Notes: a model not told the origin generated them from the sequence alone. Shown: positions 8,810 through 17,369, numbered from the stretch's first letter. The stretch is DNA of 64,000 bases from Aurantimonas endophytica (GCF_014196845.1 NZ_JACIEM010000004.1:124001-188000); one strand, 5' to 3'. Numbers and translations are program-made.

Positions 8810-9145
8810 ATGCCCCGTGTTTCGCTGCTCACCGCGGCACTTGTCGCTCTGCCATTTGCCGCCGCCCCAAGCCTTGCCGCAGACCTCGCCGCCGGCAAGC
8901 AGAAGGCGCAGATGTGCGCTACATGTCATGGTCGCGACGGCATAGCGACGGCCCCCGACGCGCCGAACCTCGCCGGTGATAGCAGCATCTACCTTGCCGA
9001 GCAGCTGAAGGCGTTTCGCGAGGGCAGGCGCCAGCACCAGCAGATGTCGATCATCGCGCAGGGCCTGAGCGACGAGGACATCGCCGACCTCTCGGCATGG
9101 TTCGCCGCGATCGAGGTGACGGCGACGCTGCCGACAGTGAACTGA
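8810..9145 (+). CDS. periplasmic class I c-type cytochrome
   Basis: A 111-residue small cytochrome c with a signal peptide (cleavage near the second AAD at residue 25), one heme-attachment motif CATCH at residues 36-40, and a candidate distal Met ligand in HQQMSI near residue 81. It resembles cytochrome c4/c5 single-domain proteins that shuttle electrons in the periplasm. Its position after the sugar dehydrogenase suggests it accepts those electrons; this is an inference from adjacency. It converges on the ABC exporter gene, whose stop lies 20 bases away. Confidence 0.9.
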   Translation: MPRVSLLTAALVALPFAAAPSLAADLAAGKQKAQMCATCHGRDGIATAPDAPNLAGDSSIYLAEQLKAFREGRRQHQQMSIIAQGLSDEDIADLSAWFAAIEVTATLPTVN

Positions 9146-9164
9146 ATCAGCGGGGGCAGGAGCC

Positions 9165-10973
9165 TTATTCGGCCGCCTGGCGCTCGCCAGCGCCGCCGTT
9201 GAACTGCAGGCGGGCGAGCCTGGCGTAGAGACCGTCGCGGGCAACCAGCGCCTGGTGCGTTCCCTCCTCGACGACCCGCCCGCCGTCCAGCACGAGGATG
9301 CGGTCGGCCTTCAGGACCGTCGCGAGCCGATGCGCGATGACCAGGGTGGTCCGCCCCTCCATCAGCTTCTCCAGCGCGATCTGCACCAGCTTCTCGCTCT
9401 CCGCGTCGAGGGCGGACGTCGCCTCGTCGAGCAGGAGGATCGGCGCGTCCCGCAGGATGGCGCGGGCGATCGCGATACGCTGGCGCTGGCCGCCGGAGAG
9501 GGTGATGCCGCGTTCGCCGATGACCGTGTCGTAGCCCTTGTCCAGCGCCTCGATGAAGCCGTCGGCGAGCGCCGAGCGGGCGGCCGAACGGATCCGCGAA
9601 TCGTCCGGGTCGATCTCGCCGAAGCCGATATTCTCCGACGCGTTCGCCGCGAAGATCGAGACGTCCTGCGGCACCAAAGCGATGCGGCTGCGCAGCGCGT
9701 GGAGGTCGGCCTGCCTGATGTCCACCCCGTCCACGAGGATGCGGCCGGCATCGGGATCATAGAAGCGCTCGATCAGCGAGAAGATCGTCGACTTGCCGGC
9801 GCCGGAAGGACCGACGATCGCCACCGTCTCGCCGGGCCGGATCGAGAAGGACAGCTGGTGCACCGTCGGCAGGTCCGGGCGGGTCGGATAGGCGAAGCTG
9901 ACATCCTCGAACACCACCGCGCCCTGCGCCGGGACCGGCATCGGCAGCGGATCGGCCGCCTCCGGAACGCTCGATTCCTCGCCGAGCAGCTCGCTCAGGC
10001 GCTCTGCCGCACCGGCGGCCTGGGCGAGTTCCCCCCAGACCTCGGACAGCTGCCCCAGCGCACCGGCCGCGAACACGGCGTAGAGCAGGAACTGGCCGAG
10101 CGTGCCCGGCGTCATCGTCCCCGCCGTCACCTGCTGGGCGCCGATCCACAGCACGGCGATGATCGATCCGAAGATCAGGAAGATTGCAAAGGCGGTGAGA
10201 AACGCGCGCGCAGTGATCGACGAGCGGGCTGCGCCGAAGGCGAGCTCAACCGCGCGGGAGAACCGGCCGGAGGCGGCTGCCTCCCCGGTGAAGGCCTGCA
10301 CCGTGCGCATCGCGCCGATCGCCTCGCTGGCATAGGCCGTGGCGTCCGCCAGCGTGTCCTGCGCCAGGCGCGAGCGGCGCCTGACCGAGCGGCCGAAGGC
10401 AACGAGCGGCAGGACGATGATCGGGATCGCCCCGATGACGATCAGCGACAGGCCGGGGCTGGTGACCACCATCATGGTCACCGCGCCGAAGAACAGGATG
10501 GCGTTGCGCAGGGCGAGCGAGGCCGTGGCACCGACGGCGGACTTCACCTGCGTCGTGTCGGCGCTCAGCCGCGAGATGATCTCGCCCGACATCGAGCGGT
10601 CGAAGAATCCCGGCGACAGGCGGGTGATGTGCGCGAAGACGTCCTTGCGAAGGTCCGCCACCACCCGCTCGCCGAGCGTGATGACGAAGAAATAGCGGCC
10701 GGCGCTGGCGGCGGCGAGGACGAGGGCGAGCAGGATCAGCGTCGCGAAATAGAGGTCGATGAAGCCGGTGTCGGAGGTGGCGAAGCCGTGGTCGACGACG
10801 CGCCGGACGGCGAGCGGCAGCGACAGCGTGGTGACGGCGGCGAGCGACAGGCAGACGACGGCGCCGGTCATCAGTCCCTTGTAGCGGAACATGTACGGCG
10901 CCAGCCGGGCCAGCGGCCTCAGATTGCGCCGCCGGGCCGCGCTCTTCTGTTCCGCCATGATGATATCGGCCAC
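9165..10973 (-). CDS. ABC exporter, fused permease and ATPase (MsbA/ABCB type)
   Basis: A 602-residue half-transporter with six membrane helices in the first 330 residues, then a nucleotide-binding domain with Walker A GPSGAGKST, signature LSGGQRQRIAIARA, Walker B ILLLDEATSALD and an H-loop IAHRL. Dimers export lipids, drugs or peptides across the inner membrane. Two in-frame starts exist: GTG 10973 has GGAG six bases upstream, while ATG 10958 has no visible ribosome site, so GTG is preferred. It is divergent from rpmE and convergent with the cytochrome gene. The cargo is not predictable from neighbours. Confidence 0.92.
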   Translation of the reverse strand: MADIIMAEQKSAARRRNLRPLARLAPYMFRYKGLMTGAVVCLSLAAVTTLSLPLAVRRVVDHGFATSDTGFIDLYFATLILLALVLAAASAGRYFFVITLGERVVADLRKDVFAHITRLSPGFFDRSMSGEIISRLSADTTQVKSAVGATASLALRNAILFFGAVTMMVVTSPGLSLIVIGAIPIIVLPLVAFGRSVRRRSRLAQDTLADATAYASEAIGAMRTVQAFTGEAAASGRFSRAVELAFGAARSSITARAFLTAFAIFLIFGSIIAVLWIGAQQVTAGTMTPGTLGQFLLYAVFAAGALGQLSEVWGELAQAAGAAERLSELLGEESSVPEAADPLPMPVPAQGAVVFEDVSFAYPTRPDLPTVHQLSFSIRPGETVAIVGPSGAGKSTIFSLIERFYDPDAGRILVDGVDIRQADLHALRSRIALVPQDVSIFAANASENIGFGEIDPDDSRIRSAARSALADGFIEALDKGYDTVIGERGITLSGGQRQRIAIARAILRDAPILLLDEATSALDAESEKLVQIALEKLMEGRTTLVIAHRLATVLKADRILVLDGGRVVEEGTHQALVARDGLYARLARLQFNGGAGERQAAE

Positions 10974-11008
10974 GCTGGTCTCCAGGCTTTTGGGCGCCAG
11001 GGCGGCTC

Positions 11009-11037
11009 TTGTGCCCCGACCGGCCCTGATGTATAGG
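11009..11037 (+). promoter_or_regulatory. predicted sigma-70 promoter of rpmE
   Basis: A -35-like TTGTGC (11009-11014) and -10-like TATAGG (11032-11037) are separated by exactly 17 bases. They would give a leader of roughly 117 bases before rpmE. The region lies between divergently transcribed genes. Confidence 0.45.
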
Positions 11038-11161
11038 CTCGACCCTGATTTTGGAAGCGAAGCGCGCTCCGTGATCCCCGCGACATCGAGACCGGCGGGC
11101 GGCTTTGCCGCAGCGGCTCAAGCGTGCCGGGGGGGGGCGGCAGGACCAAGGACCGAAGGCG

Positions 11162-11383
11162 ATGAAGAAAGACATCCACCCGAACTACCACAACATCACC
11201 ATCGTGATGACCAACGGCACCGAGTACGAGACCCGGTCCACCTGGGGTTCGGAAGGCGACAAGATGAACCTCGACATCGACCCGACCAGCCATCCGGCCT
11301 GGACCGGCGGCAACCAGCACCTTCTCGACCGCGGCGGCCGCGTCTCCCGCTTCAAGAAGCGGTATGAAGGCCTCAAGATCTAA
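11162..11383 (+). CDS. rpmE: 50S ribosomal protein L31
   Basis: A 73-residue L31 beginning [16 protein letters not shown] and ending [11 protein letters not shown], the usual alphaproteobacterial length. It sits at the 50S-30S bridge of the ribosome. The zinc-binding cysteines of C+ type L31 are absent, so this is a zinc-independent form as in related genomes. ATG 11162 is the only start giving the conserved N terminus. A strong intrinsic terminator follows 25 bases after the stop. Confidence 0.97.
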   Translation: MKKDIHPNYHNITIVMTNGTEYETRSTWGSEGDKMNLDIDPTSHPAWTGGNQHLLDRGGRVSRFKKRYEGLKI

Positions 11384-11408
11384 GCTTCGGCAAATCGTCT
11401 TGCGAAAG

Positions 11409-11434
11409 AGCCCGGCCCTCGCGCCGGGCTTTTT
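11409..11434 (+). terminator. intrinsic terminator of rpmE
   Basis: The stem AGCCCGGC / GCCGGGCT with a 6-base loop is followed directly by TTTTC. Good GC stem, short loop and U-tract on the plus strand. Confidence 0.85.
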
Positions 11435-11465
11435 CATGCGCAGGATCGGCAGCGGTGCCGCGCCC

Positions 11466-11633
11466 TCACGGATGCGGCGGCACACGGTGGAAGAACAGGT
11501 CGTAGCCGCACAGGAGTATGGTGACGAGCACGACGATGCTGAGGTCGAGCGTCGCCACCTTGGTGACCAGCACCAGCAGAAAGACGCCCAGGACCACGAA
11601 GGCGATCACCGACAAGAAGCGCTCCAGGGTCAT
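11466..11633 (-). CDS. 55-residue membrane protein coupled to the amidase-like gene
   Basis: A short frame, MTLERFLSVIAFVVLGVFLL…, with two hydrophobic segments (about residues 6-25 and 30-45) and a basic tail ending HRVPPHP. ATG 11633 overlaps the amidase-like stop as ATGA and is preceded by GGAG eight bases upstream, good signs of real translational coupling. The function is unknown. As the last gene of the TRAP operon it may be a small membrane accessory, but nothing in the sequence proves that. Confidence 0.65.
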   Translation of the reverse strand: MTLERFLSVIAFVVLGVFLLVLVTKVATLDLSIVVLVTILLCGYDLFFHRVPPHP

Positions 11634-12976
11634 CCCTGCATCTCCTGTTGAAACGAAGTTTCAAGCCACTGGGCAGTGCGCAGCAGCCGCGCGTCGTCGC
11701 CGCGCCGCCCGACCAGCTGGACGCCCATCGGCAGGCCGTCCGGTGTCTCCAGCAACGGCAGGCTGACGCTTGGCACGCCGAGGAAGGCCCAGAGCGCGTT
11801 GAACGCCGTCGCGTCCTCCGTGCCCTCGCCGTCCCTGGACGGGCCGGTGGCGGCAGGCGTGACGATCGCGTCGCAGCGTTCGAGGACCGCCTCCAGTCCG
11901 GCATAGAGGACGGTTCGCCAGTCGAGCGCTGCCAGATAGTCCCGCGCGAGCACCGCATCGCCCTCCGCCAGCATGTCGGACAGCATCGGCGACAGCGCCG
12001 CCGGGTGCCGCTGGCGGATTCCGGTGAGGTTCTTCGCCATCTCGGCGAGCATCACCCGCTCGGCGAGGATCCGGCCGTCGGCGAAGATATGCGGCAGCGG
12101 CGCCTCGAAGCAGCGTTCGCCGAGAGCCACGATCAGCTCGTCGAAAGCCTCCTGCATTTCCGTGCCGGCGCAATCCCACCACGGGGTCCGCACGAAGGCG
12201 AGCGTCGGGACGACCGGCGGGGCGCTGCCCGCATGGTCGAGGAGGCGCGGATGCGGAGCCAGCGCGGTCGCGGTATCGGCGGCGTCGAAGCCGAACAGGG
12301 CCTCCGCCAGCAGCGCGACGCCCGCGACGTTGGGCGCGAAGACGCACGGGGCACTGAGGCTGGGCACCAGGTCCAGCGCGCCGCGGCGCGAGATGGCGCC
12401 GAAGCTCGGCCGGTAGCCGGTGACCCCGGCCCGCGCCGCCGAGCCGACGAGCGCGGATCGTCCGTCGAGGCCGACGGAAAGCGGAACGACGCCGGTGGCC
12501 ACCGCCACCGCCGCGCCGTCCGGTGTCGCGCTGGGGCTGCCCCAATTCTCATCGTCCCGTCGGAAGTCGCCGACGCCGAGTTCCGCCACGCGGGTCTTGC
12601 CTGCCACCATCGCCCCGGCACCGCGCAGCCGCTCGACGATGGCGGATTCCTTCTCGGGTACGCGCCCCTGCAGCGGCGCAAAACCCCGCTCGGTAGGGAT
12701 CCACGCGGTATCGATCGTATCGTCGACGGCAACGGCCAGCCCGTGCAACCGACCGAGCGCCCGGCCCCGCCCGCGAAACTGGTCGAGCGAGGCCGCCTGC
12801 CGCCGCGCGAAACCCGCGTCGAACCAGGCAAAGCCGGTCGTCGCCGCCCCCAGGCACTCGACGCGGGCGACAACCGCCTCGGTCAGCTCGATCGCTCGCA
12901 TTGCCCCGGTCGCCAGCCGCTCGCGCAGTACGGTGGCCGGAAGGTCAAGGATGCGCCGGTCAGCCATAAACGGCAT
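11630..12976 (-). CDS. amidase-signature family protein with degraded active site
   Basis: A 448-residue protein with clear overall similarity to the amidase signature family (LHGLAVAVDDTID, VAGKTRVAELG, VTGYRPSFGAISRRG, GLPMGVQLVGR). Active enzymes use a Lys / cis-Ser / Ser triad. Here the lysine of the usual VAVKD is Asp85, the GGSSGGSA loop is shortened to TPDGAAVAVATG without the serine pair, and GTDTGGSIR has become GLDGRSALV. At least two of three catalytic residues appear lost, so it is probably a pseudo-enzyme or has another activity. It overlaps dctM by 17 bases (or 8 if ATG 12967 is used) and is the fourth gene of the TRAP operon. Confidence 0.82.
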   Translation of the reverse strand: MPFMADRRILDLPATVLRERLATGAMRAIELTEAVVARVECLGAATTGFAWFDAGFARRQAASLDQFRGRGRALGRLHGLAVAVDDTIDTAWIPTERGFAPLQGRVPEKESAIVERLRGAGAMVAGKTRVAELGVGDFRRDDENWGSPSATPDGAAVAVATGVVPLSVGLDGRSALVGSAARAGVTGYRPSFGAISRRGALDLVPSLSAPCVFAPNVAGVALLAEALFGFDAADTATALAPHPRLLDHAGSAPPVVPTLAFVRTPWWDCAGTEMQEAFDELIVALGERCFEAPLPHIFADGRILAERVMLAEMAKNLTGIRQRHPAALSPMLSDMLAEGDAVLARDYLAALDWRTVLYAGLEAVLERCDAIVTPAATGPSRDGEGTEDATAFNALWAFLGVPSVSLPLLETPDGLPMGVQLVGRRGDDARLLRTAQWLETSFQQEMQG

Positions 12977-14375
12977 TGGGAAGGTAGAAGACGATCTGCG
13001 GGAAGACGTAGACGATCGCCATGGCCAGGAACACCATGAAGAGGAACGGTATCAGGCCCATGAAGATCTGCGTCAGGCGCACCTCCGGCGGCGCGATCCC
13101 CTTGAGGTAATAGGCGCTCATTGCCATTGGAGGGGTGAGGAACGACGTCTGCAGGTTCAGCGCGACGAGGATGCCGAAGAACAGCGGGTCGATGCCGAAC
13201 ATCGGCAGGAGCGGCAGGAAGATCGGCACGAAGATGATGATGATCTCGCTCCACTCCAGCGGCCAGCCGAGCAGGAAGATGATCAGCTGGGCGAGCAGCA
13301 GGAACTGCAGCGGCGTCAGGTCGAGACCCTGGACGAACTCCGAGATGACCGCCTCTCCGCCGAGATAGGAGAACACCGAGGAGAAGGTGTAGGAGCCGAC
13401 GAACAGCCAGCAGACCATCGCGGTCGTGCGCACCGTAAGATACACGGACTCCCGCAGTCGCTGGAAGGTCATCGCCTGGTAGGCCACGGCCAGCAGGAGG
13501 CCACCGAGAGCGCCGATTGCCGCCGCCTCCGTCGGCGTTGCCAGGCCGAACAGGATCGAGCCCAGCACCGCCAGGATCAGCACCGCCAGCGGCAGGAACG
13601 ACGTGGCGATCATGAACAGCATCCGGCCGAACGGCACGTCGGGGATCTCTCCCGGAGAAGGCTTGGGCGCGACGGACGGCTGCAGAATCGACCGTCCGAC
13701 GACGTAGACCATGTAAAGCCCGACCAGCAGGAATCCCGGAAGCAGGGCGCCGGCATAGAGCCGGACGATCGATGTACCGGACGCTGCCGCGTAGACGATC
13801 AGCATGATCGACGGCGGGATCAGGATCCCGAGCGTGCCGCCGGCGCAGATGATGCCAGTGGCAAAGGACGTGTCATAGCGCGCCTTCAGCATCGCCGGCA
13901 GGGCGAGCAGTCCCATAAGCGTCACCACGGCCCCGACAATGCCGGTGGCGGTGGCAAATAGCGCGCAGGTGATCAATGCCGCTACGCCCAGCGAGCCGGG
14001 GATGTTCTTCGAGGCGATGTTCAGCGTCGTAAAGAGCCGATTGACGATATTGGCGCGCTCGACGATGTAGCCCATGAACAGGAACAGCGGGACGGCAGTC
14101 AGCACTTCGTTGCTCATCACCGTGTAGGTCTGGTTGATGAACAGGTCGAAGATCCGACTGTTGAAGAATCCGTCGAGCCAGAGGGTGACGCTGTCGTAAA
14201 GGCCCGCGTCCTCCTCGAGACGGTTGAAGGCCCGCCACATCCGGTCGCCGTCGAAATAGGCGTAGTATCCAAAGATGATGCCCATCGCCATCAGGGTGAA
14301 GGCGATCGGGAACCCGAGGAAGACCAGGAAGATGAACAGCCCCAGCATGAACAGGGCAACCTGCGGTTCGGTCAT
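12960..14375 (-). CDS. dctM: TRAP transporter large permease subunit (DctM)
   Basis: A 471-residue polytopic membrane protein of the DctM/SiaM family, slightly longer than the usual 425-430 residues because of an insertion after the first helices (around residues 40-75). Typical motifs include AVPLFLFMGYIVERANI, GGTLGILIPPSIMLIVYA and GLATPTEAAAIGALGG. With DctQ and a periplasmic DctP it imports an organic acid using the Na+ gradient. Its ATG 14375 overlaps the dctQ stop (ATGA). The long subfamily often moves mannitol-like or aromatic acids, but the ligand is not determined here. Confidence 0.93.
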   Translation of the reverse strand: MTEPQVALFMLGLFIFLVFLGFPIAFTLMAMGIIFGYYAYFDGDRMWRAFNRLEEDAGLYDSVTLWLDGFFNSRIFDLFINQTYTVMSNEVLTAVPLFLFMGYIVERANIVNRLFTTLNIASKNIPGSLGVAALITCALFATATGIVGAVVTLMGLLALPAMLKARYDTSFATGIICAGGTLGILIPPSIMLIVYAAASGTSIVRLYAGALLPGFLLVGLYMVYVVGRSILQPSVAPKPSPGEIPDVPFGRMLFMIATSFLPLAVLILAVLGSILFGLATPTEAAAIGALGGLLLAVAYQAMTFQRLRESVYLTVRTTAMVCWLFVGSYTFSSVFSYLGGEAVISEFVQGLDLTPLQFLLLAQLIIFLLGWPLEWSEIIIIFVPIFLPLLPMFGIDPLFFGILVALNLQTSFLTPPMAMSAYYLKGIAPPEVRLTQIFMGLIPFLFMVFLAMAIVYVFPQIVFYLPNAVYG

Positions 14376-14956
14376 GGATGTGCGTCGCTTTCCGCGGCAG
14401 TGGCTTTGTTGAGAAGGAGGTCCTCGGTTTCCTGCACGTCCTCATCGGCGCGCAGCCAGAAGCCGGTGCGGATGCACTGGATGCAGCGCAGGATCTCGGC
14501 GATGCCCTGGATGAACAGGAGAATACCGGCGGCGACCATGACAGCCTTGAACTGGTAGATCGGGATGCCCGCAGGGCTGTTGACGCTGACCTCGCCGTAG
14601 CTGACCGAACGGGCCGCGTATTTCCAGCCGGTGACGATCAGGGCAGTGACGCCGGGGAAGAAGAAGAAGAGGTAGAGGACGAGGTCGACCGTCGCCTGCG
14701 TCCGGGGCTTCCACAGCCGGTAGAGAAAGTCACCGCGCACATGGCCGCCGCGCGACAGCGTATAGGCGCCGCCCATCATGAACAGCGTGCCGTACATGAT
14801 GAAGGAGACGTCGAAGGCCCAGGCCGTCGGCTTGTTCAACACGTAGCGGACGAAAACCTCGTAGCTGGTGCCGAAGGTCATCAGCATGATCAGCCAGCCG
14901 AACGTCTTGCCGAAAGCGGCCGACAGCGAGTCGGCGAAGCGAATGAAAGCGACCAT
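14372..14956 (-). CDS. dctQ: TRAP transporter small permease subunit (DctQ)
   Basis: About 194 residues with four membrane helices (MVAFIRFADSLSAAFG start). It contains the DctQ-typical YEVFVRYVLNKPTAWAFD motif in the first third. DctQ forms the membrane domain with DctM. Possible starts are ATG 14956 and ATG 14971; a farther upstream GTG at 15001 lies within a stable hairpin and is rejected. The C terminus is acidic and soluble. It is translationally coupled to dctM through a 4-base overlap. Confidence 0.88.
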   Translation of the reverse strand: MVAFIRFADSLSAAFGKTFGWLIMLMTFGTSYEVFVRYVLNKPTAWAFDVSFIMYGTLFMMGGAYTLSRGGHVRGDFLYRLWKPRTQATVDLVLYLFFFFPGVTALIVTGWKYAARSVSYGEVSVNSPAGIPIYQFKAVMVAAGILLFIQGIAEILRCIQCIRTGFWLRADEDVQETEDLLLNKATAAESDAHP

Positions 14957-14976
14957 GGGCCCCCGATCCATCTGCA

Positions 14977-15006
14977 GAAAGGGCCCGGCGGCCAGGGCCA
15001 CCGGGC
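14977..15006 (-). terminator. intra-operon hairpin between dctP and dctQ
   Basis: On the minus strand an 11-bp stem (GCCCGGTGGCC with GGCCGCCGGGC, one G-U pair) with a tiny loop is followed by CCTTTCT. It sits just after the dctP stop. The likely role is partial termination or 3'-end protection, which would make more binding protein than permease. Confidence 0.5.
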
Positions 15007-15033
15007 TTGTTCAAGGCTTCTGCCGGGCGCCGA

Positions 15034-16194
15034 TCAGCTGTCGAGCTTGCCGGGGAAGAAATGCTCGTAGGCCAGACGGTAGTCCGGCGCGTTGAGAATT
15101 TCGTAGTAGGTCACCCGCTCGACCCACTCTCGCTGGCTGTCGAGCACCTTCTTGATGAAGGGGTCGCCCTCGAGTTCCGTGATCATCTCGGACCACGCCT
15201 CCAGCTGCGCCGCGAGGATTTCCTTCGGCGTCTGGTGCACGGTCACGCCGCTCTCGCTCTGCAGTTTCTGCAGATCGGCCGAATAATTGTCGAGCGCGAA
15301 CGCGGTGTTCGCCGTCGACGCCGCCTCGACGCCGTATTCCATGATCGCCCGGAGATCGTCGTCGAGATCTTCCATGAAATCCCGGTTGAACAGGAACTCG
15401 AAAGCTTCCGACGCCTGATGGTAGGAGCCGAGATAGTAGTTCTTGGCGACGTCCTGAGCCCCGAAGCGCATGTCGGACGACGGGTTGTTGAACTCGAAGG
15501 CGTCGATGACGCCGCGTTCCATTGCCGGGACGATTTCGCCGCCGGGCAACTGGGTCACGCTCATGCCCATCGACTGCATCAGATCGGCGGCGAGGCCGAC
15601 GGTGCGGTATTTCAGGCCGCCGATGTCCGCGACGGTTTCCACCGGGTTCTTGAACCAGCCGAGCGGCTGCGCCGGCATCGGAAACCCGAGGAGACCGACG
15701 ATGTTGAGGCCCATATTGTCCTGCGTGAGCTCGCGGTAGAGCTCGCGCCCGCCACCCTGGTAGAACCAGGAAAGCATGGTCGTCGGGTTGCCGCCGAAGA
15801 CCGGGCCGGTGCCGAACAGCGAAGACGCCTTGTTCTTCCCGTACCAGTAGGCGGAGACCGAGTGCGCGGCATCGAGCACGCCGTCATTGACGGCGTCGAT
15901 GACCTGGAAGGCGCCGACGACGGCGCCGGCGGGCAGGAGATCGATCTTGAGGCGGCCGCCGCTCATCTGCTCGACCCGCTCGACATATTGACGAGCCATG
16001 TCCATCCAGATGTCCGACGCCGGCCAGGATGTCTGCATCTTCACCACGAGCGGCGACTGCGCGAGGACTGCGGGCGCCGCCAGGCTGGTCGCCGCGGCGC
16101 CTGCCACGACGGCCCCGCCTCTCAGGAACTTGCGTCGCGTAACCGATGCATCGGACATCGTTATTGCGCCGTCGTTGTTTGTGCGTCGCACCAT
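15034..16194 (-). CDS. dctP: TRAP transporter substrate-binding protein (DctP)
   Basis: A 386-residue periplasmic binding protein with a twin-arginine signal (VTRRKFLRGGAVVAG, cleavage after LAQ near residue 46). The mature part has DctP features such as the conserved Arg/Lys ligand-binding region around GLKYRTVGLAADLMQSMG and the FNNPSSDMRFG segment. The subgroup looks like the TAT-exported mannitol/chloroaromatic or alpha-keto-acid type. ATG 16194 has GGGAGG six bases upstream and is preferred over Met13. It is the first gene of the dctPQM-amidase-small-protein operon. Confidence 0.92.
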   Translation of the reverse strand: MVRRTNNDGAITMSDASVTRRKFLRGGAVVAGAAATSLAAPAVLAQSPLVVKMQTSWPASDIWMDMARQYVERVEQMSGGRLKIDLLPAGAVVGAFQVIDAVNDGVLDAAHSVSAYWYGKNKASSLFGTGPVFGGNPTTMLSWFYQGGGRELYRELTQDNMGLNIVGLLGFPMPAQPLGWFKNPVETVADIGGLKYRTVGLAADLMQSMGMSVTQLPGGEIVPAMERGVIDAFEFNNPSSDMRFGAQDVAKNYYLGSYHQASEAFEFLFNRDFMEDLDDDLRAIMEYGVEAASTANTAFALDNYSADLQKLQSESGVTVHQTPKEILAAQLEAWSEMITELEGDPFIKKVLDSQREWVERVTYYEILNAPDYRLAYEHFFPGKLDS

Positions 16195-16508
16195 AATATT
16201 CCTCCCTTACAGTTATTCGAAAAAATTAGTCTTGTGCCTCCCAGCCCGGCGAAGATTGCCGATTAGGTCCGTTGCGTCAATGAAGGGTGTGACGATTGCC
16301 GTTGCCATGGATGAACCTGGCAAGGGTGCGCCTGCGAAGGCTGGCGCAAGCGCAGCAGGAAGAACCCGGCGTCCGGCGACGCCAGGTTGCAGTGCCCGGA
16401 GGGGTCCGGCGGCAATCAGCTGCTATGGGGAGCGATCCGCCCGCCTTGCCTGGGTCGATGGAAAGCCCGATCGACGGGCGCGCGTCACCGACCGCCCGGG
16501 CGGCTCAC
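16195..16508. other. intergenic region, no gene seen
   Basis: These 314 bases hold the dctP upstream region (AT-rich just before 16194, with its ribosome site) and the 3' side of the RcdA gene. Open frames across it have no family features. No terminator or operator was recognised. Confidence 0.5.
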
Positions 16509-17039
16509 TCAGCCGTTGAAGGCGGTCTTCAGGAGGTTGATCTGCTCGCCGACCGGATTGGTGTTCGGCCAGCCCTCGCGGCGCGAGGCTTCGCCATAGA
16601 TCTCGCGGTCGAGCATGGCGATCCGCCGCTCGAGCTTCACGGCGCGTTCGACGATGTGGCGAAACGTCTCGGGCAGCTCGGCATATTGCGGGGATTCGCG
16701 GGCGCTGCCGAGCCCTTCCAGCCGCACCTTCACCTTCTCCGCCTCGACCTGCGCCCGCGACATGTCGCCCTGATTGGCGGCGCGCTGCAGCAGCAGCCAG
16801 GACGCCACCTGCATCAGCCGCGTGGTCAGCCGCATCGATTCGGCCGCATAGAGCGTCGCCCCGGCCTTCGACATCGCCTTGGCCTCGATCCGGCCGGCGC
16901 CATCCAGATACACCGCCGTCTCGTCGACAAGGGACATGCCCTCGTTGAACAACGGCTGGAACGAGCGCGAGAACGCCAGATGCTCGGCAAGCCGGATCGT
17001 CCGGTCTTCCGTCGGTAGATCGGTGTTCTGCGTCGTCAT
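16509..17039 (-). CDS. rcdA: RcdA-family (DUF1465) protease adaptor
   Basis: A 176-residue alpha-helical protein of the DUF1465 family, whose characterised member is Caulobacter RcdA. RcdA is an adaptor that helps ClpXP destroy the cell-cycle regulator CtrA at the pole. Recognisable stretches are LAEHLAFSRSFQPLFNEGM near the N terminus, MRLTTRLMQVASWLLLQRA in the middle and LDREIYGEASRREGWPNTNP near the C terminus. The start ATG 17039 gives MTTQNTDL; the longer frame upstream lacks conservation. A palindrome TTAACCGACGTTAA at 17158-17171 and a GANTC site at 17174 lie upstream and could couple it to CtrA/CcrM control. Confidence 0.82.
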   Translation of the reverse strand: MTTQNTDLPTEDRTIRLAEHLAFSRSFQPLFNEGMSLVDETAVYLDGAGRIEAKAMSKAGATLYAAESMRLTTRLMQVASWLLLQRAANQGDMSRAQVEAEKVKVRLEGLGSARESPQYAELPETFRHIVERAVKLERRIAMLDREIYGEASRREGWPNTNPVGEQINLLKTAFNG

Positions 17040-17184
17040 TGGCTGCGACAGCTCCCGGCGGCCTGCGTCTTGTCTGTCTCGGCAAGACGGAGATTCGTGC
17101 GTTCCGGGAAAGTGCGGCGGCTCCTCCCGATTGGCAAGCTTCTGCCGGTAACGATGGTTAACCGACGTTAAGCGAATCGCACGC

Positions 17185-17300
17185 AAAAAAAAGAGCCGCG
17201 ACAGCGGCTCTCAGGAGTTTCAACAGGGAGGCGTCAAACGGGGCGACCAGCGCTCCGCCTATCCATCAATCTGGACTGATCGAAGTTAAACACCGGAAAC
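17185..17300 (-). ncRNA. candidate small RNA ending in an intrinsic terminator
   Basis: On the minus strand the stem GAGCCGC / GCGGCTC (17193-17210) with a 4-base loop is followed by eight T residues (17192-17185), an excellent terminator. No minus-strand gene ends there: rcdA starts further on and only the upstream region of the quinone oxidoreductase gene lies before it. The roughly 100 bases ahead contain CGCCTCCCTG and AACTCCTGAG, anti-Shine-Dalgarno-like C/U-rich stretches often used by alphaproteobacterial trans-acting sRNAs. The terminator is seen; the RNA and its 5' end (about 17270-17340) are inferred. It matches no RNA family I can name with confidence. Confidence 0.5.
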
Positions 17301-17369
17301 CTTACCGGGAGATTAACGCCCGCTCGCCATCGCAAGATTCTCTCTACCTTCCTGCGCCGGAGGCAAACG

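Noticed and set aside
9255-11036. 593-codon plus-strand frame opposite the ABC exporter
   Set aside because: Shadow of the minus-strand exporter, with no recognisable domain.
16271-16508. Small protein gene starting near 16279
   Set aside because: The frame is open but Arg/Ala/Gly-rich, with no ribosome site or conserved feature.
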